Source of the DNA: Ramlibacter tataouinensis
Lineage (GTDB): Bacteria; Pseudomonadota; Gammaproteobacteria; Burkholderiales; Burkholderiaceae_C
Direction: 5' to 3'
Assembly: GCF_001580455.1 (NCBI RefSeq)
Contig: NZ_CP010951.1
Location: 744,001 to 808,000, forward strand
Length of the DNA stretch: 64,000 nt
In this document: positions 7,871 through 16,436 of the stretch, piece by piece
Layout of the letters: the number at the start of each line of letters is the position of its first letter
How positions within the stretch are numbered: position 1 is the stretch's first letter
The notes under the pieces: generated by a model
Told to the model about the DNA's origin: nothing
The model's input: the letters and a program-made list of their open reading frames with translations, nothing else
Databases searched by the model: none
Program-made: the position numbers and the translations under genes

Positions 7871-8924
7871 CCTGGAAGCGGGGATCGATTTCCGCCGCGG
7901 GCTGCTCGGCCACCTGCAGCGAATGGACGTGCTGGTACACGGCCTTGACCAGCTGGTCGCAGCCCTCGTGCGTGAGCGCCGAGATCTGGAACACCGGGCC
8001 CTTGTACTTGAAACGTTTGACGAAATCCTTGACGCGGGCCTCGCGCTCGGCCGCGTCGATCATGTCGACCTTGTTCAAGACCAGCCAGCGCGGCTTCTCG
8101 TAAAGCGCGTGGTCGTACTTCTTCAGCTCGGCGACGATGGCCTTGGCCTGCGCGACCGGATCGACGCTGTCGTCGAAGGGCGCCAGGTCCACCAGATGCA
8201 ACAGAACGCGCGTGCGCTGCAGGTGGCGCAGGAACTGATGCCCCAGGCCCGCGCCCTCGGCGGCACCCTCGATCAGGCCGGGCACGTCGGCCACCACGAA
8301 ACTCTGCTCCGGACCGACGCGCACCACGCCCAGGTTCGGGTGCAGCGTGGTGAAGGGGTAATCGGCAATCTTCGGCCGCGCATTCGAGACGGCCGCGATC
8401 AGGGTCGACTTGCCCGCGTTGGGCATGCCCAGCAGGCCGACATCGGCCAGCACCTTCAGCTCCAGCTTCAGGTTCTTCTTTTCGCCGGGCCAGCCAGGCG
8501 TCTTCTGGCGCGGCGCGCGGTTGATCGCGCTCTTGAAGCGCATGTTGCCGAAGCCGCCGTCGCCGCCCTTGGCGATCATGATCTGCTCGCCCGGCGTGAG
8601 CAGCTCGTACAGCACTTCGCCCGTTTCGGCATCGCTGATGATGGTGCCCACCGGCATCTTCAGCAGGATGTCGTCACCCGCCGCGCCGAACATGTCGGAG
8701 CCCATGCCGTGTTCGCCGCGCTTGGCTTCGTGGCGGCGCGAGAAACGGAAATCGACCAGCGTATTGAGGTTGGGGTCGGCCAGCGCCCAGACATGGCCGC
8801 CGCGGCCGCCATCGCCGCCATTGGGGCCGCCGAACTCCTTGTACTTCTCGTGACGGAACGACACGCAGCCGTTGCCCCCGTCGCCGGCGGCGATGTCGAT
8901 GTAGGCTTCGTCAACGAACTTCAT
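7863..8924 (-). CDS. obgE: GTPase Obg (CgtA), ribosome assembly
   Basis: An essential GTPase that binds the 50S subunit and affects ribosome maturation and stress responses. Residues 1-158 form the glycine-rich Obg fold (DGGNGC, GGPNGGDGGRGG). The G domain follows, with G1 GMPNAGKST (166-174), G3 DVPGLIEGAAEGAGLG and G4 NKVDMID. The 353-residue length is normal. It lies downstream of rpmA, separated by an intrinsic terminator at 8935-8968, so expression depends on read-through or on a promoter near 8930. Confidence 0.97.
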   Translation of the reverse strand: MKFVDEAYIDIAAGDGGNGCVSFRHEKYKEFGGPNGGDGGRGGHVWALADPNLNTLVDFRFSRRHEAKRGEHGMGSDMFGAAGDDILLKMPVGTIISDAETGEVLYELLTPGEQIMIAKGGDGGFGNMRFKSAINRAPRQKTPGWPGEKKNLKLELKVLADVGLLGMPNAGKSTLIAAVSNARPKIADYPFTTLHPNLGVVRVGPEQSFVVADVPGLIEGAAEGAGLGHQFLRHLQRTRVLLHLVDLAPFDDSVDPVAQAKAIVAELKKYDHALYEKPRWLVLNKVDMIDAAEREARVKDFVKRFKYKGPVFQISALTHEGCDQLVKAVYQHVHSLQVAEQPAAEIDPRFQDV

Positions 8925-8934
8925 GGGCGACCCA

Positions 8935-8968
8935 GTATAAAAAACAAAGCCCCGACGAATCGGGGCTT
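8935..8968 (-). terminator. Intrinsic terminator between rpmA and obgE
   Basis: Read on the minus strand, a 9-bp stem (AAGCCCCGA with TCGGGGCTT, 8947-8968) with a UUCG loop is followed by TGTTTTTTA. It lies 25 bp after the rpmA stop and 10 bp before the obgE start, so it would reduce obgE relative to the ribosomal proteins. Confidence 0.85.
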
Positions 8969-8993
8969 CGATCTGGCCAATCGAAGTGATCGA

Positions 8994-9251
8994 TCAGGCC
9001 GGGACCACGTTTACCGTGTGCTTGTTGAGCGCGCCCTTGGTCTGGAACTGCACGTGGCCGTCCACCAGGGCGAACAGGGTGTGGTCCTTGCCCACGCCGA
9101 CGTTGGTGCCGGGGTGGAACTTGGTGCCGCGCTGGCGCACGATGATGGAACCGGCGCTGATCAGTTCACCGCCGAATGCCTTCACGCCGAGCATCTTGGG
9201 CTGGGAGTCCCGCCCGTTTCGCGTAGAGCCGCCGCCTTTTTTCTGTGCCAT
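8994..9251 (-). CDS. rpmA: 50S ribosomal protein L27
   Basis: L27 lies at the peptidyl-transferase centre of the 50S subunit. The 85-residue sequence begins MAQKKGGGSTRNGRDS, the conserved flexible N-terminal tail, and contains GSIIVRQRGTKFHPG and GKDHTLFALVDG, all standard. It lacks the cleaved N-terminal extension found in some Firmicutes. It follows rplU by 12 bp. Confidence 0.98.
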   Translation of the reverse strand: MAQKKGGGSTRNGRDSQPKMLGVKAFGGELISAGSIIVRQRGTKFHPGTNVGVGKDHTLFALVDGHVQFQTKGALNKHTVNVVPA

Positions 9252-9263
9252 GGTTCCTGCTCC

Positions 9264-9575
9264 TTAGGCGGCAATGGCGCCGATTTGCAGCTCGGTGAAC
9301 TGCTGGCGATGCCCTTGGCGCTTCTGGTAGTGCTTGCGACGGCGCATCTTGAAGATGCGGACCTTGTCGTGCAAGCCGTGCGCCACGACCGTGGCTTTGA
9401 CAGTGGCACCGGACACCAGGGGAGTGCCGACCTTCAGCTCGCTGCCGTTGCCGACGGCGAGAACTTGGTCGATCACGATTTCCTGGCCTACGTCCGCAGC
9501 AATCTGTTCTACTTTGATCTTTTCGCCGGAAGCAACGCGATATTGCTTGCCACCGGTTTTTATGACCGCGTACAT
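9264..9575 (-). CDS. rplU: 50S ribosomal protein L21
   Basis: L21 binds 23S rRNA in the large subunit. The 103-residue sequence starts MYAVIKTGGKQYRVASGEKIKVEQI and has the C-terminal KMRRRKHYQKRQGHRQ block typical of L21. It heads the rplU-rpmA-(terminator)-obgE-proB series and is divergent from ispB, the usual proteobacterial arrangement. Confidence 0.98.
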   Translation of the reverse strand: MYAVIKTGGKQYRVASGEKIKVEQIAADVGQEIVIDQVLAVGNGSELKVGTPLVSGATVKATVVAHGLHDKVRIFKMRRRKHYQKRQGHRQQFTELQIGAIAA

Positions 9576-9627
9576 GTTGACCTCGTGAAATGGGGAGATT
9601 CGCAGACGGATTTCCGCGAAGCCAGCG

Positions 9628-9636
9628 AGTATAGCA
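9628..9636 (-). promoter_or_regulatory. Probable extended -10 promoter of rplU
   Basis: On the minus strand the sequence TGCTATACT gives a TATACT -10 hexamer with the extended TGn element, about 50 bp upstream of the rplU ATG. No good -35 is seen, which fits an extended -10 promoter. Confidence 0.45.
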
Positions 9637-9697
9637 TAGTTTGTGTTTACTCACGAAGCCACCCTGCCCGGCCATCCTGGGGCAAGTACCTCGTTCC

Positions 9698-9703
9698 TAT
9701 AAT
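9698..9703 (+). promoter_or_regulatory. Probable -10 element of the ispB promoter
   Basis: A perfect TATAAT lies 27 bp upstream of the TTG at 9731. Transcription would begin near 9710, which excludes the longer reading frame starting at 9641 and supports the 9731 start. The -35 region is weak. Confidence 0.45.
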
Positions 9704-9730
9704 CGGGCGAACTTTCAGCAGTTCGCCGCC

Positions 9731-10714
9731 TTGACCGATTCCTCCGCCAGTACCGCCTCCGTGCTATCCCTGATCGCCAGCGACATGGCCGAGGTGGACG
9801 CTGTCATCGCGCGCCGCCTCGACTCCGGCGCGCCCCTGGTGGGCGAAGTATCACGCTACATCATCTCGGCCGGCGGCAAGCGCCTGCGCCCGGCCCTGCT
9901 GCTGCTGGTGTGCGGGGCACTGGGCTACACCGGCGCGCAGCGCTTCAACCTGGCGGCGGTCGTCGAATTCATCCATACGGCCACCCTGCTCCACGACGAC
10001 GTGGTCGATGAATCCACCCTGCGGCGGGGCCGCGCCACGGCCAACGAGAGCTTCGGCAACCCCGCGAGCGTGCTGGTGGGCGACTTCCTGTACTCGCGCG
10101 CCTTCCAGATGATGCTGGATGCGGGACAGATGCGGGTGATGGAGATCCTGGCCGACGCCACCAACGTCATCGCCGAGGGTGAAGTGCTGCAGCTGATGAA
10201 CATGCACGACGCCTCCCTCGACGAAGCGGGCTACCTGCGCGTGATCCGCTCCAAGACGGCCAAGCTGTTCGAGGCCAGCGCCCGCCTGGGCGCGGTGCTC
10301 GCCGGCGCCGACGCGCAGATCGAGGAAGCCTGCGCGAACTACGGCCAGGCCCTGGGCACCGCCTTCCAGGTGATCGACGACGTGCTCGATTACGACGGCG
10401 ACGCCGGCGAGATGGGCAAGAACCTCGGCGACGACCTGCGCGAAGGCAAGGCGACGCTGCCCCTGATTGCCGCCATGCGGCGCGGCACGCCCGACCAACG
10501 CGCGCTGATCGAGCATGCGATCCAGACGGGCGGCTCGGGCGAGCTCGGGAAAATCGTGGCCATCGTGCGCGAAACCGGCGCGCTCGACGTCACCCGCGAG
10601 GCCGCGGCCGCCGAAGCAAATCGGGCAATTGAAGCGGCGCGCCAACTGCCGCGCAACGAATGCAGCGAGGGTTTGCTACAATTGGCGGCTCAACTGCTTC
10701 AGCGCCGCGCCTGA
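9731..10714 (+). CDS. ispB: Octaprenyl diphosphate synthase (trans-polyprenyl synthase)
   Basis: Extends farnesyl diphosphate with isopentenyl diphosphate to make the ubiquinone side chain. The first aspartate-rich motif is DDVVD (89-93) and the second is DDVLD in FQVIDDVLDYDGDAGEMGKNLGDDL. KRLRPALLLL lies near residue 50. The reading frame is open back to 9641, but a TTG at 9731 is preferred because a TATAAT box lies between the two. This gives 327 residues, the usual length. tRNA-Pro follows 33 bp downstream with no terminator between. Confidence 0.92.
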   Translation: MTDSSASTASVLSLIASDMAEVDAVIARRLDSGAPLVGEVSRYIISAGGKRLRPALLLLVCGALGYTGAQRFNLAAVVEFIHTATLLHDDVVDESTLRRGRATANESFGNPASVLVGDFLYSRAFQMMLDAGQMRVMEILADATNVIAEGEVLQLMNMHDASLDEAGYLRVIRSKTAKLFEASARLGAVLAGADAQIEEACANYGQALGTAFQVIDDVLDYDGDAGEMGKNLGDDLREGKATLPLIAAMRRGTPDQRALIEHAIQTGGSGELGKIVAIVRETGALDVTREAAAAEANRAIEAARQLPRNECSEGLLQLAAQLLQRRA

Positions 10715-10747
10715 GATCAAAATCAGAGCCGGTTGTGTGGAGCAAAT

Positions 10748-10824
10748 CGGGGTGTAGCTTAGCCTGGTAGAGCGCTACGTTCGGGACGTAGAGGCCGGAG
10801 GTTCGAATCCTCTCACCCCGACCA
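10748..10824 (+). tRNA. tRNA-Pro (anticodon CGG)
   Basis: A 77-nt cloverleaf. The acceptor stem pairs CGGGGTG with CACCCCG, the anticodon stem CTACG/CGTAG encloses the loop TTCGGGA (anticodon CGG, reading CCG), the T arm contains TTCGAAT, and CCA is encoded at 10822-10824. A protein-coding operon begins only 38 nt later, with no terminator in between. Confidence 0.97.
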
Positions 10825-10862
10825 GTCCATCCGCCATCGGCGCTGTCGATACCATCGCGGAA

Positions 10863-11486
10863 ATGGACCCAACTCAACAGAGAGTCGCCGTCTGCGGGCC
10901 CGTGGGCTCTGGCAAGACCACGCTCGTGAGCGCGCTCGCGGCCCACTGGGGCGTGCCCGCGCTGGCCGAGGGCATGGCGCCACTGGTCAATGCCGAAACC
11001 CGGTTTCGCCGCTTGCGGCAGAAAACCGCGGTGACGCAGGAAGAACTCAAGCCCGCGGTCCAGTCGTGCGTGAAGGCCTACCGCCAATGCGTCGCCGCGC
11101 GCGAGCAGGCGTACCGCCGGCCCGGCGGGTTCGTCGCCGACCGCTGGGAGGCCGACCTGATGGATTTCTGGCTGGTGACCATGGCGCCGCACGCCGATGA
11201 CCGGGTCACGGGCGAATTCCTCTACGAGGTGCAACGCAAGTCGGAGCAGCTTTCAGCAATCGTGATCCTGCCCCTGCGCCGGCCCGGCGTGGCGGAAGAC
11301 AGGAACGAGATGGAGATGCGCCGCAACCTCAAGTTCAGCGGCACGCTGCTGAACTGGCTGGTCACCTCCGCCCTGGCGCGGCAGTTCACCAAGGTGCCGG
11401 TGCTCTTCGTCACCAACGAGGCCGCGTCCGTGCAGGAGCGCGTGCAGCAGGTCGAGCACCTGTTGCGCGAGGCGCAGCGTCCATGA
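10863..11486 (+). CDS. P-loop kinase-like ATPase, first gene of an uncharacterised operon
   Basis: A 207-residue cytoplasmic P-loop protein. Walker A is GPVGSGKT (12-19). VADRWEADLMDFW (from 91) resembles the DR motif of nucleoside or nicotinamide riboside kinases, and EDRNEMEMRRNLKF near 148 could be a lid. It looks more like a small-molecule kinase than an AAA+ remodeller, but the substrate cannot be read. The ATG at 10863 has only a weak GGAA upstream. The end overlaps the ATP-grasp gene by 4 bp. It could be cotranscribed with tRNA-Pro. Confidence 0.6.
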   Translation: MDPTQQRVAVCGPVGSGKTTLVSALAAHWGVPALAEGMAPLVNAETRFRRLRQKTAVTQEELKPAVQSCVKAYRQCVAAREQAYRRPGGFVADRWEADLMDFWLVTMAPHADDRVTGEFLYEVQRKSEQLSAIVILPLRRPGVAEDRNEMEMRRNLKFSGTLLNWLVTSALARQFTKVPVLFVTNEAASVQERVQQVEHLLREAQRP

Positions 11487-13288
11487 GCTCCCCGCCCGTA
11501 CCCGTCCGAGGCATCGTCCTGAGCAAGCAGTGGACGGGCCTGCGCGGCGCCGCGCACGGCATCGGGCAGTCCACGATGACCGGACAGCTGCTCGTCGCGG
11601 CCGACCCCGGCCGGCAGGACCGTTTCGATGCCGTCATGGCGCAGCTGCTCGACGAGCCGGCGCCCGTCCTCGACGCCGCGCTGCCCCCGCCGCAGGCCGC
11701 GGTCCAGCGGCTGCTGCAGTGGTACGGACTCGTGCAGCGCAGCCAGCGGGTGCCGGTATTCGGCGACGGACGCGTGTTCGCGTCGACCGCGGTCGACGGG
11801 GGCTTGTGCTTCCACGTCGCCCTGCCCTTTCACACCCCGGCCGCGGCGAGCCGCACCCTCGCTTGGCTCGCCCATGCGATGGCCGCAACCGAGGGCGAGG
11901 GCGAGGCCAGCGGGGATGCCGCGGGTTTGCAGCACGGCTTCTCGCAACTGCTGCTGGACCTGCGCAAGCAAGCCCTGGAGGGCACCAACAACTTCTACCT
12001 GGTACAGGCCGGCCATGCGCTCGGCATCCCCACCTCCCCCATGCTGCCCGGCATGTTCCGCTTCGGCCAGGGCGCGCGCTTGCGCTGGCTGCACAGCACC
12101 ATGACCGATCGCACCTCAGGACTCGCGGTGCAGATCGCCCACAGCAAGCGGACGTCGGCGCAGGTGCTGCGCATGCACGGCCTGCCGGTGCCCAGGCATG
12201 AAGTGGCGGCCGACGCGGAAGCGGCAGTGCAGGCCGCGCGGCGCATCGGCTTTCCGGTGGTGATCAAGCCGGACGACCAGGAGCAGGGCCGGGGCGTTGC
12301 CGCGGGGCTCGAGGACGAAGCCGCGGTGCGCCAGGCCTTTGCCGAGGCGAGAGCGCTCAGCGCCGTCGTGCTGGTGGAAAAGCACCATTCCGGCGCCGAC
12401 TACCGCATCAACGTGCTCGACGGCAAGGTCATCAAGATCCTGCACCGCCGCCCCGGCGCCGTGGACGGCGACGGCATCCACACAGTCGATCAACTGGTGG
12501 AGATCGACCTGGCCGGACCGCGCCTTCGCAGGGCGGTGCGCCAAACCGGCCGCCGGGTGCTGGACATCGACGACGAGGCCTTGTCCCTGCTGGCGGAACA
12601 GGGCCTGCGCCGCGATCAGGTTCCCGAAGCGGGACGGCGCGTGCTGCTGCGCCGCAAGTGCAATATCTCCGCCGGCGGCATCCAGACGCTGGTGCAGCCC
12701 GAGGACGCCCATCCCGACAACCTCGCCCTTGCCATCGACGCCACCCGCGCCGTGGGGCTGGACCTGTGCGGGGTCGACATGCTGTTGCCCGACATCCGCC
12801 AGTCCTGGCGCGAAACGGGTGGCGTGGTGATCGAAGTCAACGCCAAGCCGCAGATCGGCTACAGCACCGCCCCCGAGGTGTATGAGCTCATCGTCAGGCG
12901 ACTGGTCGAAGGCGACGGCCGCGTGCCCGTGCACCTCGCGCTCGTGAGCAGCGGCGGCGCCGCGCCGCCGGAGCAGCTGCTGGCGATGGCGCGCTCGCTC
13001 GGCTGCAACGGCGTGGCCAGCGCGCAAGGCGCATGGATCGACGGGCGCATGCGCGGGCAGCCCGTGCGCGACGGTTTCGAGGCGGCTGGGCGCCTGCTCG
13101 TCGACAGGGAATTGACCGGGCTGCTGTGCGCCCTGGATGCGGCCGAAATCATTGCGAACGGCCTGCCCGTGGACCGGGTCGATGCCATTCACCGCCTGGG
13201 CGAGCCCGCCGATGCGCGCCAACGCGCCCTGCTGGCGCAGGCGCTCGCCATGGCCGGTCCCCTTTGCAGGCAAGCGGGCGCGCGATGA
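11483..13288 (+). CDS. Cyanophycin-synthetase-type ATP-grasp ligase lacking the Mur ligase half
   Basis: 601 residues. The ATP-grasp fold spans about 215-475, with AVQIAHSKRTSAQVLRMHGL, FPVVIKPDDQEQGRGV, SGADYRINVLDGKVIKILHR, a metal-binding aspartate at 432 (CGVDML) and EVNAKPQ (451-457). This is the layout of the ATP-grasp part of CphA, which joins amino acids to carboxylates through acyl phosphates. Cyanophycin synthetase proper is about 870 residues with a P-loop Mur-ligase domain; here the last 120 residues contain no P-loop. Residues 1-200 resemble no family I can name. It is coupled to both neighbours by ATGA overlaps. Amide-bond formation is inferred; the substrate is unknown. Confidence 0.65.
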   Translation: MSSPPVPVRGIVLSKQWTGLRGAAHGIGQSTMTGQLLVAADPGRQDRFDAVMAQLLDEPAPVLDAALPPPQAAVQRLLQWYGLVQRSQRVPVFGDGRVFASTAVDGGLCFHVALPFHTPAAASRTLAWLAHAMAATEGEGEASGDAAGLQHGFSQLLLDLRKQALEGTNNFYLVQAGHALGIPTSPMLPGMFRFGQGARLRWLHSTMTDRTSGLAVQIAHSKRTSAQVLRMHGLPVPRHEVAADAEAAVQAARRIGFPVVIKPDDQEQGRGVAAGLEDEAAVRQAFAEARALSAVVLVEKHHSGADYRINVLDGKVIKILHRRPGAVDGDGIHTVDQLVEIDLAGPRLRRAVRQTGRRVLDIDDEALSLLAEQGLRRDQVPEAGRRVLLRRKCNISAGGIQTLVQPEDAHPDNLALAIDATRAVGLDLCGVDMLLPDIRQSWRETGGVVIEVNAKPQIGYSTAPEVYELIVRRLVEGDGRVPVHLALVSSGGAAPPEQLLAMARSLGCNGVASAQGAWIDGRMRGQPVRDGFEAAGRLLVDRELTGLLCALDAAEIIANGLPVDRVDAIHRLGEPADARQRALLAQALAMAGPLCRQAGAR

Positions 13289-14895
13289 CCCGACCCCGCG
13301 TCCTTGTGATCGTGCTCGACGCACCCAACGAGGCGCTGCTGCGCGACTGGATGGCCGCCGGCCACCTGCCCAAGCTCGCGGCGCTGCGCGAGCGCTCGGC
13401 GGTGGTCGAGCTGCATTCGACCAAACGGTTCAGCAACGAGCACTGCTGGATTCCGATGCTCACCGGTCGCAAGCGCGAGCGCTGGGACCATTGGCTGGAC
13501 CACTGGGATCCGCGCCACTACCGCTACACCGAGGCGTCCATCTACCACTGGCTGCAGGCGCCCGCCTTCTACGCGCTCGGTGACCGCCGCGAGGTCGTCA
13601 CCTTCGACCTGACCGCGCCCTTGATGGACGGCGTGCAGGGCGCGCAGGTGGTCGGCTGGGCCACCGAATTGAACGAGGCTTACCCGGCTTCTCGGCCCGC
13701 GGGACTGATTTCCGAGCTGATCGCGCGCCACGGGCCCGATCCCAAGATGACCCGCGCGGCGTCAATCACCAATGCGCTGTCGGGCGAAGAGGGCCTGTCG
13801 TACGTCGTGCCGAGCATGTACGACACCCGGGCCCTGCTGGACTACGCGCAGGGGCAGGTGCAGTCGGTGGAGCGGCGCACCCGCGCCTGCCTCGATCTGC
13901 TGCGCGAGCAGCCCTGGGACCTGTTTCTGGCCCAGTACTCGGAAATCCACACCGCGGGACACCTGCTGTGGCACCTGAGCCAGCCGCACCCCCTGAACGT
14001 CCTGCGCCGCGACGGCGCCGATCCGATGCTCGAGGTCTACCGCGCGGTGGACGCCTCCATCGGCGAACTCGCGGCCGCGTGCGGCCCGGACGTCCACCTG
14101 GCCGTGCTGACGCTGGACCAGATCGTCGCCGATTGCCTCGAGAGCGCACGTGTCCTGCTGCTGCCGGAGTTCATGTACCGCTGGAACTTCGGCGGCCGGG
14201 CCGCGCTCGCCGCCGGCGACGCGTCGGCCGGCGTGCCGCCGCCGCGCCTGCACTTCCGCCGCCACTGGAAGCATGAGGTGTGGGACCTGCGAACGCCCGA
14301 GGGCGAAGCCGAACTGGAGTCGCCGGCGGCGCAGGAAGCGCGCGGCGACCCGATGAACTGGTGCCCGGCCAACTGGTACTTGCCGGCGTGGCCACGCATG
14401 CGGGCGTTCGCGATGCCCTCGGTGGCGGACGGCTACATCCGGCTCAACGTCACGGGGCGGGAGGCGCAAGGACTGGTGGCGGCCGACGCGTTCATCCCGA
14501 CCTGCGAGGAGATCACCCGCGAGCTCGCCGGCCTGGTGGACCCGCGCTCCGGCCGGCCGCTGGTGCAGCGCGTGATCCGCGTGCGGGACGACCCCTTCGA
14601 CGCCGATCCGCGCAAGACGCCCGCCGACCTCATCGTGGTGTTCCAGGACGAGGTGCCGGTCGACGCCGCGCAGTCGCCGCGCTTCGGCCGCATCGGGCCG
14701 GTGCCGTACTTCCGCACCGGCAGCCACAATGCGCATGATGTCGCGCTGACCAGCACGATGTATGTGAGCGGGCCGCGAGTCGGGCCGGGGCCCGTCGCCG
14801 GCCGCGGCGCGCTGGAGGACGTGGGCGCCATCCTCCTCGGCCTGCTGGGCGAACCGCTGCCCGCAGACTTCGACGGGATCGACCGGCTGCAATGA
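13285..14895 (+). CDS. Alkaline-phosphatase-superfamily protein (predicted phosphohydrolase or phosphomutase type)
   Basis: 536 residues starting at an ATG overlapping the ATP-grasp stop. VLVIVLDAPNEA gives the first metal aspartate (D12), and NEHCWIPMLTGRK carries the likely nucleophile (T60). SEIHTAGHLLWH (219-230) matches the second metal region of the AP-superfamily group annotated as phosphohydrolase/phosphomutase. The SDHG-type motif expected later is not evident; TLDQIVAD (276-283) stands in that region. There is no signal peptide, so the protein should be cytoplasmic, unlike most phosphodiesterases of the superfamily. Activity may be altered or directed at an unusual substrate. Confidence 0.6.
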   Translation: MTRPRVLVIVLDAPNEALLRDWMAAGHLPKLAALRERSAVVELHSTKRFSNEHCWIPMLTGRKRERWDHWLDHWDPRHYRYTEASIYHWLQAPAFYALGDRREVVTFDLTAPLMDGVQGAQVVGWATELNEAYPASRPAGLISELIARHGPDPKMTRAASITNALSGEEGLSYVVPSMYDTRALLDYAQGQVQSVERRTRACLDLLREQPWDLFLAQYSEIHTAGHLLWHLSQPHPLNVLRRDGADPMLEVYRAVDASIGELAAACGPDVHLAVLTLDQIVADCLESARVLLLPEFMYRWNFGGRAALAAGDASAGVPPPRLHFRRHWKHEVWDLRTPEGEAELESPAAQEARGDPMNWCPANWYLPAWPRMRAFAMPSVADGYIRLNVTGREAQGLVAADAFIPTCEEITRELAGLVDPRSGRPLVQRVIRVRDDPFDADPRKTPADLIVVFQDEVPVDAAQSPRFGRIGPVPYFRTGSHNAHDVALTSTMYVSGPRVGPGPVAGRGALEDVGAILLGLLGEPLPADFDGIDRLQ

Positions 14896-16292
14896 TCCGC
14901 GTCAGCCTGCATTGTTTCGACAGCGACCCGGCGCTGCCGCAGCGCGATGGCGTGAACCTCGCGCACGCGGAAATCAACCGCCTGCTGGGATCGCAGCAGC
15001 CGCACCCCGGGCTGGACGTGGGCTTCCACGACTTCCCGCGCCTGCTGCGCGACGAGGACTATGCGGCGCGAACGCTGGCGCCGGTGGACTGCGTCGTCTG
15101 CAACGTGGGCCCGCACGCCCACTACTACCACGCGCTGCGGGACCGCCTGGGCCTGGGCTTTCGCATCGTCCGCGACATCAAGACCGCCCTGTGGAGCGGC
15201 TACCTGCTGCAGGAAAGCCTGTGCGAGCCTTTCCTGCGTCCCGGCGACGCCCTGCTCGCGACCTCCGAGTATTCGCGCGCGCTCAGCCTGCAGCTGTTCC
15301 CGCACCTGCGCGCGGAGTTCATCCACCTCTTCGAACCCGTGCTGGCGGCCGACGCCCCCGCGCTGGCCGCGGGCCAGCGCCGCCCGGAGGGCGTGGTCAC
15401 GCTCGGCCATCTGGGGCGGCTGTCGGAGGACAAGAATTTCCCGCAGAAGGTCGATCTGCTGCTCGAACTGAACCGGACCGAGCCCGGCCGCTACCGGCTG
15501 CTGGCCGTCGGCGCGGTGCACTCGCCCAGCTGCGACCCGGCGGCGGTGGCCCGCCAAGTGCAGGCGCAAACCGGGCGCGACGATCTCTTCAGCTACCAGC
15601 CCCCTGTCGAGCACGACCGGGTATTTGCCCTGATGCGGCAGCTGGACTACTTCCTGTTCTTTTCAACCTCCAACCTGGAAGTGCTCGGCCGGGTGCTGGT
15701 CGAAGCCGGCCACGCCGGCACGGCCGTGCTGGCGTCCCGCCATGCCGCGGCGCCCGAATTGCTGCCGGAGGCGGCGCTGCTGGAGGTGCGCTACCGGGCC
15801 GGGGAGCCCTTCTATTCGCATTTCGACCGGCCCCTGGGCGAGGTCGACATCGAAGCGGCGGCGGCGGTCATCCGCGAGGGCCGCCGTCCGCTGGCGCTCC
15901 CGGCGCCCGCGATCAACCGCCGCGCCTCGCTCTTCGCCGCCATCGCCGGCGAGCCCCCCGTGCTGCCGCGGCGGACGCTGGACAGCGCGCCGGCCGCGTT
16001 CATCGAGCGCCTGCGCTGGGAAGGCCTGCCGCGCTACGCCACGCCGGCGCAGGCCACGCCCGTGATTGCCGAGCTGCAGCAATGGTTCAACTCGCTCAAT
16101 GCCAAGGCCGGCCCGGACTTCGACAGCCGCCTGCACGAGCTCGAGCGCATCTCCCGCTTTCCCGAGCGGACGCAGCGCTTCCTGGCTTCCGCGCGACGGA
16201 CCCGCTGCGACTTCACCAACCTGGGCGGCATCGATATCGAGCTGTGCAATGTGGCTGGCTACCACCCCTGCTTCGAGCTGGCGCGGGCCTGA
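14892..16292 (+). CDS. GT4-like (GT-B fold) glycosyltransferase
   Basis: 466 residues with no signal peptide or membrane segment. The C-terminal half shows GT-B features: TLGHLGRLSEDKNFPQKVDLLLEL begins the second Rossmann domain, FLFFSTSNLEVLGRVLVEAGHAG contains the E-x7-E motif (E263 and E271), and AGTAVLASRHAAAPELLPE follows. It would move a sugar from a nucleotide donor to an unknown acceptor. The last 60 residues, including RTRCDFTNLGGIDIELCN, are not typical of the family. The ATG overlaps the preceding gene by 4 bp, making four consecutive coupled genes. It ends 144 bp before pilB. Confidence 0.65.
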   Translation: MIRVSLHCFDSDPALPQRDGVNLAHAEINRLLGSQQPHPGLDVGFHDFPRLLRDEDYAARTLAPVDCVVCNVGPHAHYYHALRDRLGLGFRIVRDIKTALWSGYLLQESLCEPFLRPGDALLATSEYSRALSLQLFPHLRAEFIHLFEPVLAADAPALAAGQRRPEGVVTLGHLGRLSEDKNFPQKVDLLLELNRTEPGRYRLLAVGAVHSPSCDPAAVARQVQAQTGRDDLFSYQPPVEHDRVFALMRQLDYFLFFSTSNLEVLGRVLVEAGHAGTAVLASRHAAAPELLPEAALLEVRYRAGEPFYSHFDRPLGEVDIEAAAAVIREGRRPLALPAPAINRRASLFAAIAGEPPVLPRRTLDSAPAAFIERLRWEGLPRYATPAQATPVIAELQQWFNSLNAKAGPDFDSRLHELERISRFPERTQRFLASARRTRCDFTNLGGIDIELCNVAGYHPCFELARA

Positions 16293-16436
16293 ATTGCAAC
16301 TGTTGGCAACAGGCGGCCTTCTCGTCTCATCCGGCCAACTGCCCTTGTGAGGGAGATTTACACAGCTTGACTGATCAGCGATGATCGCAAGGCCTTGCTG
16401 AGCTTGAGCCAGCGGGTAAAGAAACACTGACTCCGC

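Noticed and set aside
9641..9730. Longer ispB start at TTG 9641
   Set aside because: A TATAAT box at 9698 lies inside the extra segment, and the added residues do not match the family.
16300..16330. CTGTTG/CAACAG inverted repeat after the glycosyltransferase as a terminator
   Set aside because: The arms leave almost no loop and there is no T tract.
10800..16436. Genomic island with tRNA-Pro attachment site
   Set aside because: I looked for a repeat of the tRNA 3' end (TTCGAATCCTCTCACCCCG) between 16293 and 16436 and found none; there is no integrase. Base composition appears similar to the neighbours.
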